The notes under the pieces were generated by a model. It did no database searches. It was given only the letters and a program-made list of their open reading frames with translations, and was not told the DNA's origin. From Ruminococcus sp. (lineage in GTDB: Bacteria; Bacillota; Clostridia; Oscillospirales; Ruminococcaceae), in NCBI GenBank assembly GCA_017462565.1, contig JAFTQW010000063.1, positions 141,685 through 205,684 of the forward strand: a stretch of 64,000 bases of DNA, written 5' to 3'. Shown here in pieces: positions 17,467-25,237 of this stretch. Position 1 is the first letter of the stretch; each line of letters begins with the position of its first letter. A program made the translations under genes and the position numbers.

Positions 17467-17646
17467 TTAAGGCAACACCGCGCAATTATTGCCGTGCAGA
17501 TGCGCCGTCAGATTTTTTGTCAGATTGTACAGAAATTACGCAGAAATACTGTCGTATTTCAAGAAATTTCTGTGCAAGATGACGGAAAATATGCAAGCAG
17601 ATGTGCGGCAAAGGCGTTTGCCGTTAATTGCGCGGTGTTGTCTTAA
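17467..17646 (+). repeat. Family B terminal-inverted-repeat element, copy 2
   Basis: A 180-bp element with 22-base arms (TTAAGGCAACACCGCG... and its complement), one mismatch. Shared inside blocks with copy 1 include GTCAGATTTTTTGTCAGATT, AGAAATT, GATGACGGAAAATATGCAAG. An inner GAAATACTG-TCGTATTTC hairpin replaces GGCAGGCTGTCGCC of copy 1. It lies between glmM and the phosphonate genes. Confidence 0.8.
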
Positions 17647-17720
17647 GCAATCTGAACAAATAAATAATCAAACTGCTTAAAATTATTATAACACTTTGTC
17701 AGCAGATAGTCAATATTATT

Positions 17721-18842
17721 TTAAATTTCTTTCAGATAATCCATAAAATTCTGTTTATTTTCAAGAGCGGTAGTTGTTGGTCTGCCGAGATCGGCTCTTG
17801 CTCCGACGGCGCATTTCACCTCGATAAACGAGAGCTTTCCCCTTGATTTTGCTCTTTCAAGAGCCTCATCAAGCTCCTCGAAGCTTGAAGCGCACTCTGC
17901 GCTTTCATAACCGCAGGCTTCGGCAATACCGGTTAAATCTATCTCTGATGCAACGGTCGGCATACCTCCGACAGTTTCGTGAGAACCGTTGTTTATCACG
18001 ATATGGATAAGATTATCAGGGGAATTTGATCCGATAACAGCCATTGCTCCCATATGCATAAGAGCAGCTCCGTCGCCGTCTATGCACCAGATGCGGCTTT
18101 GCGGCTTATTTACAGCGATTCCGAGAGCGATCGAGGACGAATGTCCCATCGAGCCGACCGTAAGGAAATCATACTTGTGGCTCTGGGAATTGGCTTCACG
18201 GATCTCAAACAGCTCACGGCTTGCCTTTCCTGTTGTAGAAACGACTGGGTCTTCTCCTGCGGCAGCGACAATATGCCGGATTATTTCTTCACGGAGCATC
18301 GTATTTTCATTTTTGTATTCAACTTTTCCGTCATAGGATAACGCTCCCTTGCGAATCACGAATGCGACCTGTTTTCCCTTTGCAAGAACGCTGCGGAAAT
18401 CCTCCATAGCAGCGGAAAGCTCCTCTTCGCTTGTATCTTTACTGATGACGAAAGTTTTTATATCCATATCTTCAAGAAGCTTTAACGTTACCTCTCCCTG
18501 ATATATGTGCTGCGGTTCGTCGTGAATACCGGGTTCACCTCTCCAGCCAACAATAAAAACTGCCGGAATCGCATAAACCTTATCGTTAAGAAGCGATGCA
18601 ACCGGATTTATTATATTTCCCTCGCCGGAATTCTGCATATAAACGACCGGAACTTTTCCCGTTGCAAGATGATATCCGGCAGCAAGAGCAGTACAGCATC
18701 CCTCGTTTGCAGCGATTATGTGATGATTTTTGTCAATTCCGTATGTATTCATAAGATAGTCGCAGAGCGGTTTAAGCTGCGAATCCGGAACTCCGGTAAA
18801 AAAATCCGCTCCTATAATTTTAACAAGATTTTCGGCTTTCAT
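17721..18842 (-). CDS. aepY: Phosphonopyruvate decarboxylase
   Basis: The product (373 aa) is a short thiamine-diphosphate enzyme that should decarboxylate phosphonopyruvate to phosphonoacetaldehyde, the step that pulls the PEP mutase reaction forward. The Glu that activates the cofactor is in AANEGCCTALAAG. The diphosphate/Mg site is the GDGAALM ... INNG motif near residues 255-285. The N-terminal FTGVPDSQLK is typical of this family. It is the last gene of the minus-strand phosphonate set and starts 3 bases after the nucleotidyltransferase stop, so translational coupling is likely. Confidence 0.92.
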   Translation of the reverse strand: MKAENLVKIIGADFFTGVPDSQLKPLCDYLMNTYGIDKNHHIIAANEGCCTALAAGYHLATGKVPVVYMQNSGEGNIINPVASLLNDKVYAIPAVFIVGWRGEPGIHDEPQHIYQGEVTLKLLEDMDIKTFVISKDTSEEELSAAMEDFRSVLAKGKQVAFVIRKGALSYDGKVEYKNENTMLREEIIRHIVAAAGEDPVVSTTGKASRELFEIREANSQSHKYDFLTVGSMGHSSSIALGIAVNKPQSRIWCIDGDGAALMHMGAMAVIGSNSPDNLIHIVINNGSHETVGGMPTVASEIDLTGIAEACGYESAECASSFEELDEALERAKSRGKLSFIEVKCAVGARADLGRPTTTALENKQNFMDYLKEI

Positions 18843-18845
18843 AAA

Positions 18846-19535
18846 TTACCTCCCATTTATTTCTTCAAGCTCGGCAACTGTGTCTATTTCGGTTATCTGC
18901 TCATTTTTTATGGGATGAACTTTCAGTCGGAGCGAATCAAGGTTCATATTCACAACGTCGTCCCAGAAGAGCGTTTCATAGCCAGACTTTCCATATGCAT
19001 TTTCAATTGCTCCCGCAAGGAATTCAGCGTCGTTCTTTTTAAGAAAAGCGATTCCGGTCATGTTATACTGAGCCTTTCCGCCCTTGCCGACTCTGGTAAT
19101 ATAGCCGCTTTCATCCGTATCAAAAACCCAGTCGTCGGTTTTTTCCTCTTTATACTTGCCGAAATAGCACGAATTTTCAAGCCCGCAGCGAAACACTTCC
19201 GCATCCGGAATAAAAAGGTCGGCTTCGCAGATAAAGCAGTCGCCAAGACGAAGAACGTCCCTTGCATAGTAAACGGACGAAATATTGTTTATCGTTTCAT
19301 AATCGGGATTTTCAATTATTTCGGTCTGCGGATATTTTTCCGTAAGATAACAAAACTGTTCCCCCAGATAGCCTGTAACGATATAAATTTTATTGATATT
19401 GCGGCTGATAAGTCCTTCAATGACCGTTTCTATCATCGGTCTGCCTTTAACTTTTATAAGAGGCTTCGGAGTTGTTTCCGTAAGCGGGCGCATTCTCGTT
19501 CCCATTCCGGAAGCCATAATTACTGCATTTTCCAT
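18846..19535 (-). CDS. Nucleotidyltransferase, probable AEP cytidylyltransferase (PntC-like)
   Basis: The product (229 aa) has the NTP-transferase Rossmann-like fold. It opens MENAVIMASGMGTRMRPLT, with PKPLIKVKGRPMIE as the sugar-phosphate/choline-type loop. Such LicC/PntC proteins transfer CMP to phosphocholine or 2-aminoethylphosphonate. Between aepY and phnW the most likely substrate is AEP, giving CMP-AEP for transfer to glycans. This is context inference. An in-frame GTG seven codons upstream exists, but AAAGGAGA sits just ahead of ATG at 19,535. The 210-base gap to phnW holds a family A repeat. Confidence 0.82.
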   Translation of the reverse strand: MENAVIMASGMGTRMRPLTETTPKPLIKVKGRPMIETVIEGLISRNINKIYIVTGYLGEQFCYLTEKYPQTEIIENPDYETINNISSVYYARDVLRLGDCFICEADLFIPDAEVFRCGLENSCYFGKYKEEKTDDWVFDTDESGYITRVGKGGKAQYNMTGIAFLKKNDAEFLAGAIENAYGKSGYETLFWDDVVNMNLDSLRLKVHPIKNEQITEIDTVAELEEINGR

Positions 19536-19564
19536 GAATATCTCCTTTGATTTCACTGAACATT

Positions 19565-19690
19565 TTTAAGGGAGACTCTGTCTCCCTTATACCCTCTGCC
19601 AAAGGGGAGTACATCCCCTTTGGAAACCCGGTATTAAGCTTATATTATCTCCATTCGGAGATAATATAAGCTTAGGGCTTCGCCCAATGG
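19565..19690 (+). repeat. Family A structured intergenic repeat, copy 5, inside the phosphonate cluster
   Basis: TTTTTAAGGGAGAC-TCT-GTCTCCCTT, CCAAAGGGG-AGTACAT-CCCCTTTGG, AAACCCGGTATT, then a wholly different arm pair (AAGCTTATATTATCTCC / GGAGATAATATAAGCTT) and GGGCTTCGCCC. It separates phnW from the nucleotidyltransferase gene on the same strand. Confidence 0.8.
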
Positions 19691-19765
19691 ACAATCACTT
19701 CTTGTCAAAGAGTAAAAGAAAAACAAATTCCCCTTTAAAATATACAAAAAGCAAATGTGATATTA

Positions 19766-20896
19766 TCAGTCATTATATTTCACGGGTACTGATATATTAT
19801 TTGCTTTCAGAGCCTCTTCAAAAACCTTGAAGAAACCTGCTATATCCTCTTCGTCGATCGCACCGAGAGCGCAGAGACGGAATGTATTCGTTGTCGAAAT
19901 TTTTCCGGGATAAATAGTGTAGCCACGTTCATAGCAGTAATCATGAACAGCTTCAAAGCTCCAATTCGGATCGTCGGGATAAACTGCCGAAGAAACAAGA
20001 CCTGCCCTCAGCTCCGGCTTGATGACCTGACGGAAGCCGAGTCTGTCAAGACCTGCATTGATCGCATTGAAAACTCTCGTATGTCTTGCCCATTTATTCT
20101 GCTCGCCCTCTTCAAAATATTCTTTAAGAGCCTGCTTTGCCGCATAAACGGTCTGAACCGGCGGAGTGAAGTGCATTTCTCCCGTTTTCTCAAAGAAATC
20201 ATATTGCAGGAACAAATTGCAGTAATACGATCTTTTCGGGTACTCTGCCGACGCCTCGATAATGTTTTTATTGCCGATAATAAACGAAAGTCCTGTCATA
20301 GCCATAAGACCCTTCTGTGCAGAAGCCATGCAGAAATCAATATTATCCTTTTCAATGTCGATAGGACGCATGGCAAGAGTCGAGGTCGTATCAACCGTAA
20401 AAACGACGTTGTACTTATGAGCCAAAGCTCCTATTTCACGGATAGGATTAAGAATTCCTGTACCTGTTTCGTTGTGAGTCGTATGAACAAGAGCAATATC
20501 CGGATTATTTTTCAGAGTCTGCTCGACTTCATTCAAATCGGGAATTTCATCAACCGGATATTTCAGCTCGATAAACGGCAGACCGTAATATTGACAGATC
20601 TCAACCGCTCTTGTGCTGTAAGCTCCGTTATTGACAACGAGTATCTTTTTTTCCGCAGGAAGAAGCGAATTAAGGCATACGTCAATGTTTATCGTTCCCG
20701 AACCGCAGAAAAGTACGGACGTATATTTTTCGGGATCGCCGTGAACTATTTTAACGAGATCGGTTCTTAGCTCTCTCATCATCTCGGCAAATTCCTTTTC
20801 TCTCGGACAAATATCCGGTACGACCTGAGCCATTTTAACGGTATCGGTAGTAGTTGAAGGTCCGGGATTGAGAAGAATATTTCTTTTGATTTCCAT
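19766..20896 (-). CDS. phnW: 2-aminoethylphosphonate-pyruvate transaminase
   Basis: The product (376 aa) is a PLP-dependent fold-type I aminotransferase that should aminate phosphonoacetaldehyde to 2-aminoethylphosphonate here, although the family also works in the breakdown direction. It opens LLNPGPSTTTDTVK, as PhnW/AEPT proteins do. VDTTSTLAMRPID leads to SAQKGLMAM, where the lysine holds PLP. Neighbours (PEP mutase, phosphonopyruvate decarboxylase) indicate biosynthesis. The start is supported by AAGGAG ahead of ATG. It begins 14 bases after the PEP mutase stop. Confidence 0.93.
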   Translation of the reverse strand: MEIKRNILLNPGPSTTTDTVKMAQVVPDICPREKEFAEMMRELRTDLVKIVHGDPEKYTSVLFCGSGTINIDVCLNSLLPAEKKILVVNNGAYSTRAVEICQYYGLPFIELKYPVDEIPDLNEVEQTLKNNPDIALVHTTHNETGTGILNPIREIGALAHKYNVVFTVDTTSTLAMRPIDIEKDNIDFCMASAQKGLMAMTGLSFIIGNKNIIEASAEYPKRSYYCNLFLQYDFFEKTGEMHFTPPVQTVYAAKQALKEYFEEGEQNKWARHTRVFNAINAGLDRLGFRQVIKPELRAGLVSSAVYPDDPNWSFEAVHDYCYERGYTIYPGKISTTNTFRLCALGAIDEEDIAGFFKVFEEALKANNISVPVKYND

Positions 20897-20910
20897 AAAT
20901 TTAACACTCC

Positions 20911-22206
20911 TTAAAGTTCGTCAATAAGCGTTATGATATTTTTTATAGGCATAAGACGTTCGTCAACTTCCTTTGCACGATGATATCTGAGAATATCCTT
21001 AGCGGTCTGCTCCATAGCAGGAAAAGCGCTTCTGGTAAGCTGGTTTGCGTAGATAACTATATTTACCCCGTGTGCCGCAAGCTCGCTCTCGGTTATCTGA
21101 TTGAACGACGTCGGAACGACTACTATTGGAGTACGGCTGTTTTTCTCTCTGAATTTATCGCAGAATTCAAGTATTTCCGCCGGATCTTTTTTTCGGCTGT
21201 GGATCATAATGCCGTCCGCACCGGCTTCAACGTAAGCAAAGGCACGTTCAAGAGCGTCGTCCATGCCCTGTTCGAGGATAAGACTTTCGATTCTTGCAAT
21301 TATCATAAAGTCGTCTGTAAGCTGGATTTTCTTGCCCGACTTTATTTTCTCGCAGAAATGCTCAATGGAATCCTGAGTCTGCTCGACTTCCGTTCCAAAA
21401 AGCGAATTCTTTTTAAGACCTGTTTTATCCTCGATAATGATAGCTGAAACGCCCATTCTTTCAAGAGTTCTGACCGTATAGACGAAATGCTCGATAAGAC
21501 CTCCCGTATCGCCGTCAAAAATGATAGGCTTTGTTGTAACCTCCATAACGTCGTCAATTGTGCGGAAGCGTGAGGTCATGTCAACAAGCTCGATATCCGG
21601 CTTGCCCTTGGCAGTTGAATCGCAGAGCGAGCTTATCCACATAGCGTCGAACTGATCGAGTTCGCCGTCGGTTTCAACGATAGTTTTCTCCGCAATAAGT
21701 CCGGTAAGACCGCTGTGGACTTCGAGGGTTTTCACGATCGGACATATCTCGATAAGTTGTCTGAGCCGTTTTCTGCGGTATTCCGGCATCGCAAGCTTTT
21801 CCCGAATGCGGCGGTCGATTCTTTTCACGTTTTCGTTGTATGTATACGGAACGTCGATAATGCTTCCGCCGTAGGCTTCAAGGAGCTTCTCGGCGTTGTC
21901 CCTTATGGCTTTCTCCGGACCGTTTTTCCAGTTATCGCCGTGAATGACGTAATCGGGATGAATTTCAGCGACCACCTTATCGTACATTATATCGTCCTGA
22001 GTTATAATTTTATCGGCAATGCCCAGCTCTTCAACAATGCGGACTCTTTCGGCAAAATCGACAGTCGGGAAGCGATTATAGCGAATCATAGCGGAATCGC
22101 TTAAAATTCCGACAATAAGCTTTCCGTATTTTTTAGCTTCTGTAAGTATATTTATGTGACCTTCATGGATAACGTCCGTGCAGAAGCAGGTGTAAACGAT
22201 TTTCAT
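20911..22206 (-). CDS. aepX: Phosphoenolpyruvate mutase with N-terminal cytidylyltransferase-like domain
   Basis: The product (431 aa) has two parts. Residues 1-130 are a nucleotidyltransferase-like domain with the HxGH motif (HEGH) and YVIHGDNW. The rest is a PEP mutase/isocitrate lyase barrel with the family motif EDK-x5-NS (EDKTGLKKNS) and the metal site FDGDTGG. The mutase part rearranges PEP to phosphonopyruvate, forming the C-P bond. The front domain has no firm role; it may handle a CTP-dependent step. GGAGG lies inside a four-codon in-frame extension, so ATG at 22,206 is chosen. It is first in the minus-strand set and has a good promoter. Confidence 0.92.
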   Translation of the reverse strand: MKIVYTCFCTDVIHEGHINILTEAKKYGKLIVGILSDSAMIRYNRFPTVDFAERVRIVEELGIADKIITQDDIMYDKVVAEIHPDYVIHGDNWKNGPEKAIRDNAEKLLEAYGGSIIDVPYTYNENVKRIDRRIREKLAMPEYRRKRLRQLIEICPIVKTLEVHSGLTGLIAEKTIVETDGELDQFDAMWISSLCDSTAKGKPDIELVDMTSRFRTIDDVMEVTTKPIIFDGDTGGLIEHFVYTVRTLERMGVSAIIIEDKTGLKKNSLFGTEVEQTQDSIEHFCEKIKSGKKIQLTDDFMIIARIESLILEQGMDDALERAFAYVEAGADGIMIHSRKKDPAEILEFCDKFREKNSRTPIVVVPTSFNQITESELAAHGVNIVIYANQLTRSAFPAMEQTAKDILRYHRAKEVDERLMPIKNIITLIDEL

Positions 22207-22242
22207 TTTATCCTCCATTTAATTGTAATAGGTATTTTATTT

Positions 22243-22271
22243 ATTATAGCACGCTTTCGGTAATTATTCAA
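22243..22271 (-). promoter_or_regulatory. Promoter of the phosphonate gene cluster
   Basis: On the minus strand TTGAAT (22266-22271), 17 bases, TATAAT (22243-22248), 37 bases ahead of the aepX start. Confidence 0.75.
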
Positions 22272-22299
22272 TATAAATTTCGGTTTTGTAATTTTTTAG

Positions 22300-22328
22300 T
22301 TGATTTTTTATTGACTATGTGCTATAAT
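22300..22328 (+). promoter_or_regulatory. Promoter of the YeiH-family gene
   Basis: TTGATT (22300-22305), 17 bases, TATAAT (22323-22328). The start codon is 200 bases downstream; the leader is filled by the family C element. Confidence 0.7.
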
Positions 22329-22341
22329 TTTATCCGGATTT

Positions 22342-22505
22342 AGAACTTGTTCTCATAGGATTTGTGCGTAGATTTTCGAGCATAATTTTACTGAGTGCAA
22401 GACAAAAAAGTGAAAGCATACTATTTGTATGGTAAGCTTTTTTAACGCAGCAATCGGTAAAATTTGCCGAAAAGATGCGTGCAATATCCTATGAGAACAA
22501 GTTCT
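22342..22505 (+). repeat. Family C terminal-inverted-repeat element, copy 2
   Basis: A 164-bp element with perfect 20-base arms (AGAACTTGTTCTC... at 22,342-22,361 and its complement at 22,486-22,505). It shares GATTTTCGAG near the left arm and AAAATTTGCCGAAAAGATG near the right arm with copy 1 at 2.9 kb. As there, it lies between a promoter and the gene it drives, in the same orientation. Confidence 0.82.
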
Positions 22506-22530
22506 TTTTATAGTAAAGGAGAAATACACA

Positions 22531-23616
22531 ATGGAATGGACAAAGAAAAACGGTCTTGGAATTATTCTATGCATCGTCATATCGGCGGCTGCGACCTTTT
22601 TAGCCTCGCTCAGCATAGGAAGCTTTTCGCTTGAAATTATCGGCGCCCCTGTGTTTGCGATAATTTTCGGAATGCTTATAAGCCTTGCTGTTCCGTCGCT
22701 TGCAGGAAAAGATTCCTTAAAGCACGGAATCAAATTCACTTCAAAGAAAATTCTTCAATGGGCAGTAATTATCCTCGGATTTTCGCTCGACCTCAATACG
22801 ATACTTAAAGTCGGCGGAAAAAGCCTGCCTGTTATAATTTCAACTATTTCGATATCTCTTATAACTGCTCTGGTTCTTATGCGTGTTATGAAGATAAACA
22901 AAAAGGTCGCCTGTCTTATCGGAGTCGGCTCGTCAATCTGCGGAGGCTCGGCTATCGCCGCAACTGCTCCGGTAATCGACGCTGACGATGACGAGGTTGC
23001 TCAGTCGATATCGGTAATATTTCTGTTCAACGTCATTGCTGCGCTGATCTTCCCTGCGTTCGGACACGCTATTGGCTTAGGTTCAGAGGGATTTGCAGTT
23101 TTCGCCGGAACAGCGGTAAACGATACTTCTTCAGTTACGGCCGCCGCTTCTACTGCGGAGGGAATTTACGGCGTTGACGGTATTCTTTCATCGGCAATAA
23201 CAGTCAAGCTTACAAGAACTCTTGCAATAATTCCTATAACGCTTATCCTTGCGGTTTACAGAACAAGAAAGGCAAAAAAATCCGGCACAGAAACGAATAA
23301 TTTCTCGCTGAAAAAAATTTTCCCGTTCTTCATTCTCTTTTTCATAGCCGCTTCCGTTATAACGACTGTGGTCGGACTTCTTCCGTCAAACGGATTCACA
23401 GCCTTTTATGACGAACACTTTGTTCCGGCAGCAAAATGGACAGCTAAATTCTTTATCGCAATGGCAATGTGCGCTATCGGACTTAACACCGATATAGTCG
23501 GACTTATCAAAAACGGCAAAAAACCGATCATCCTCGGACTCTGCTGCTGGGCGGCGATAACGGCAGTTTCTATCGGAGTTCAGATGCTCACGGGAATTTA
23601 TTACACTAATCTGTAA
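22531..23616 (+). CDS. YeiH/UPF0324-family putative sulfate/anion exporter
   Basis: The product (361 aa) is an integral membrane protein with about ten hydrophobic helices. The family signature GVGSSICGGSAIAATAPVI is near residues 130-150 and GTAVNDTSSVTAA near 195. Both match YeiH/UPF0324 proteins, annotated as putative sulfate exporters without strong biochemical proof. AAAGGAG precedes ATG at 22,531. It is monocistronic, divergent from the phosphonate genes and reads out of a leader that contains the family C element. Confidence 0.88.
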   Translation: MEWTKKNGLGIILCIVISAAATFLASLSIGSFSLEIIGAPVFAIIFGMLISLAVPSLAGKDSLKHGIKFTSKKILQWAVIILGFSLDLNTILKVGGKSLPVIISTISISLITALVLMRVMKINKKVACLIGVGSSICGGSAIAATAPVIDADDDEVAQSISVIFLFNVIAALIFPAFGHAIGLGSEGFAVFAGTAVNDTSSVTAAASTAEGIYGVDGILSSAITVKLTRTLAIIPITLILAVYRTRKAKKSGTETNNFSLKKIFPFFILFFIAASVITTVVGLLPSNGFTAFYDEHFVPAAKWTAKFFIAMAMCAIGLNTDIVGLIKNGKKPIILGLCCWAAITAVSIGVQMLTGIYYTNL

Positions 23617-23624
23617 GGGTGACT

Positions 23625-23755
23625 AAGGGGGACGCTGTCCCCCTTTTCCCCCCTGCCAAAGGGTTATTCAACCCTTTGGAATCCCGGTATTAATTATTTC
23701 AAATACCGATGGTATTTGAAATAATTATGGCAGACGCCATAGCACAAATACCCTT
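23625..23755 (+). repeat. Family A structured intergenic repeat, copy 6
   Basis: CTAAGGGGGAC-GCT-GTCCCCC, CCAAAGGGTT-ATTC-AACCCTTTGG, AATCCCGGTATT, arms ATTATTTCAAATACC / GGTATTTGAAATAAT (the same arm as copy 2), then GGCAGACGCC. It begins right after the YeiH-family stop. Confidence 0.8.
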
Positions 23756-23803
23756 TGGCAAAGAAATAAGAGCACATATTCCCACATAACCAATTAAAAA
23801 TAC

Positions 23804-23853
23804 AAAATCCGCATACCTTATCTTGAGCTATCACAAGTAGGTATGCGGATTTT
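23804..23853. terminator. Bidirectional terminator
   Basis: AAAATCCGCATACCT / AGGTATGCGGATTTT, a 15-bp stem. It serves the YeiH-family gene on the plus strand and the aldo/keto reductase on the minus strand. Confidence 0.85.
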
Positions 23854-23854
23854 A

Positions 23855-24850
23855 TTATCCTTTAAGAATTGATTCGATTGATTCTGTTTCCGATTCATTG
23901 AAACCGAGATTTTCTATACATTTTGTATTTTCGATTATCTGCTCCGGACTGCTTGCCCCGATAAGAACCGTTGTTACCGCCTTATTATTCAGAACCCATG
24001 AAAGAGCCATCTGAGAAAGAGTCTGACCTCTTGAAACGGCAATATCATTAAGCCGGTTAAGCCTTTTCAGCATAGCATCGTCCAGCTGCTCCGAAAGCGA
24101 TGAATTTCCTTTGCCGGCTCTGGAATCGGCAGGAATCCCTTTAAGGTATCTGCACGTTAAAAATCCCTGATAAAGCGGCGAAAAAACTGCAAGACCGATG
24201 CCGTTTTCGCTTGCATATTCATCAAGACCGTCATCTTCTATCCAGCGGTTCAGCATGGAATATGAAGGCTGATTCACGATAAACGGAGTTCTTAATTCCT
24301 TGAAGATCTTTGTTATCTCCTCTGTCTGAGCCGTGTTGTAATTGGATATTCCGACATAAAGAGCTTTTCCCTGTTTAACGGCATTATCGAGTGCAAGAGC
24401 CGTTTCCTCCGGCGGAGTTTCAGGATCGAACACATGATGATAAAATATATCGACATAATCAAGCTTCATGCGTTTAAGACTCTGGTCAAGCGAAGCCGTA
24501 AGGTATTTGCGTGAACCGTTTTTATCGCCGTAAGGACCGTCCCACATTTCGTAGCCTGCTTTTGTGGAAATACAAAGTTCATCACGAAAAGCCCTCATTC
24601 CGTTATCAAGAATCCTGCCGAAGTTCTCCTCAGCGCTTCCGTTATAGGGATTTCCGTAATTATTCGCAAGGTCGAAATGAGTAATTCCAAGGTCAAAAGC
24701 CGTGTGGATCATTTTCTCCATGTTTTCAAATTTTCCGGTATAGCCGAAATTCTGCCACAATCCAAGCGATACTGCCGGAAGCTTCAGTCCGCTTTTTCCG
24801 CAGCGGTTGTATTTCATTTTTTCGTATCTGCATTCATTTGGCGTATACAT
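23855..24850 (-). CDS. Aldo/keto reductase
   Basis: The product (331 aa) is a cytosolic NADPH-dependent aldehyde or ketone reductase of the AKR superfamily, closest in look to the YghZ/Kv-beta-like branch. It starts with MKYNRCGKSGLKLPAVSLGL. HFDLANNYGNPYNGSAE carries the catalytic Asp and Tyr, followed by the lysine strand and the YVDIFYHH strand. The coenzyme-binding VLIGASSPEQI lies near the C-terminus. The natural substrate is unknown. An in-frame extension of 33 codons runs upstream, but AAAGGAGATGATTTT sits just before ATG at 24,850. Confidence 0.92.
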   Translation of the reverse strand: MYTPNECRYEKMKYNRCGKSGLKLPAVSLGLWQNFGYTGKFENMEKMIHTAFDLGITHFDLANNYGNPYNGSAEENFGRILDNGMRAFRDELCISTKAGYEMWDGPYGDKNGSRKYLTASLDQSLKRMKLDYVDIFYHHVFDPETPPEETALALDNAVKQGKALYVGISNYNTAQTEEITKIFKELRTPFIVNQPSYSMLNRWIEDDGLDEYASENGIGLAVFSPLYQGFLTCRYLKGIPADSRAGKGNSSLSEQLDDAMLKRLNRLNDIAVSRGQTLSQMALSWVLNNKAVTTVLIGASSPEQIIENTKCIENLGFNESETESIESILKG

Positions 24851-24871
24851 AAAATCATCTCCTTTTAAATC

Positions 24872-24916
24872 ATTATAACAAAAAATCGTAAATTTCATAT
24901 CAAGAAATTTACGATT
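24872..24916 (-). promoter_or_regulatory. Probable promoter and operator palindrome of the aldo/keto reductase
   Basis: A TATAAT box on the minus strand lies at 24,872-24,877. A perfect 13-bp palindrome arm pair (AATCGTAAATTTC / GAAATTTACGATT, 24,884-24,916) covers the region expected for the -35. That placement suits a regulator site, although it could also be a hairpin. Confidence 0.5.
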
Positions 24917-24994
24917 GAGGTGCGAAAGCTGTAATCTGAATGCGCACAATATTACTGAAACAGACGACTAAAGCCTAATATCTGCCATTTCATA

Positions 24995-25213
24995 TTACTC
25001 GTCATCTTCTTTTTCAAGTAAAACGAACGCAACAAAAGATTCTTTTTGTGCAGGGTTCTGGCTGGAATCAATTTCCAAAACATCATGGGTCAAATGTGAA
25101 ACTTTCCAACCTTCTGCCAAAAGTTTGTTAACGTTAGTAAAATATTTATTTTCATTAATATTGCCCTGTTCCGTATAATCACGGCTGTTACTTAAATAAA
25201 CTAACTTCTGCAT
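24995..25213 (-). CDS. Small hypothetical protein
   Basis: The product (72 aa) is soluble, with no signal or membrane segment and an acidic end (LLEKEDDE). The family is not recognised. LLAEGWKVSHLTHDVLE has the look of small proteins that carry a 'GW' turn between a helix and a strand, but no function follows from that. A weak GGGAAAAAG stretch precedes ATG. It sits at the chromosomal edge next to the integrated element. Confidence 0.55.
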   Translation of the reverse strand: MQKLVYLSNSRDYTEQGNINENKYFTNVNKLLAEGWKVSHLTHDVLEIDSSQNPAQKESFVAFVLLEKEDDE

Positions 25214-25237
25214 TTTCTTTTTCCCACTTTATTTTTT

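Noticed and set aside
18507-19550. 347-codon open frame on the plus strand
   Set aside because: It is the antisense shadow of the nucleotidyltransferase and decarboxylase genes, whose motifs are clear.
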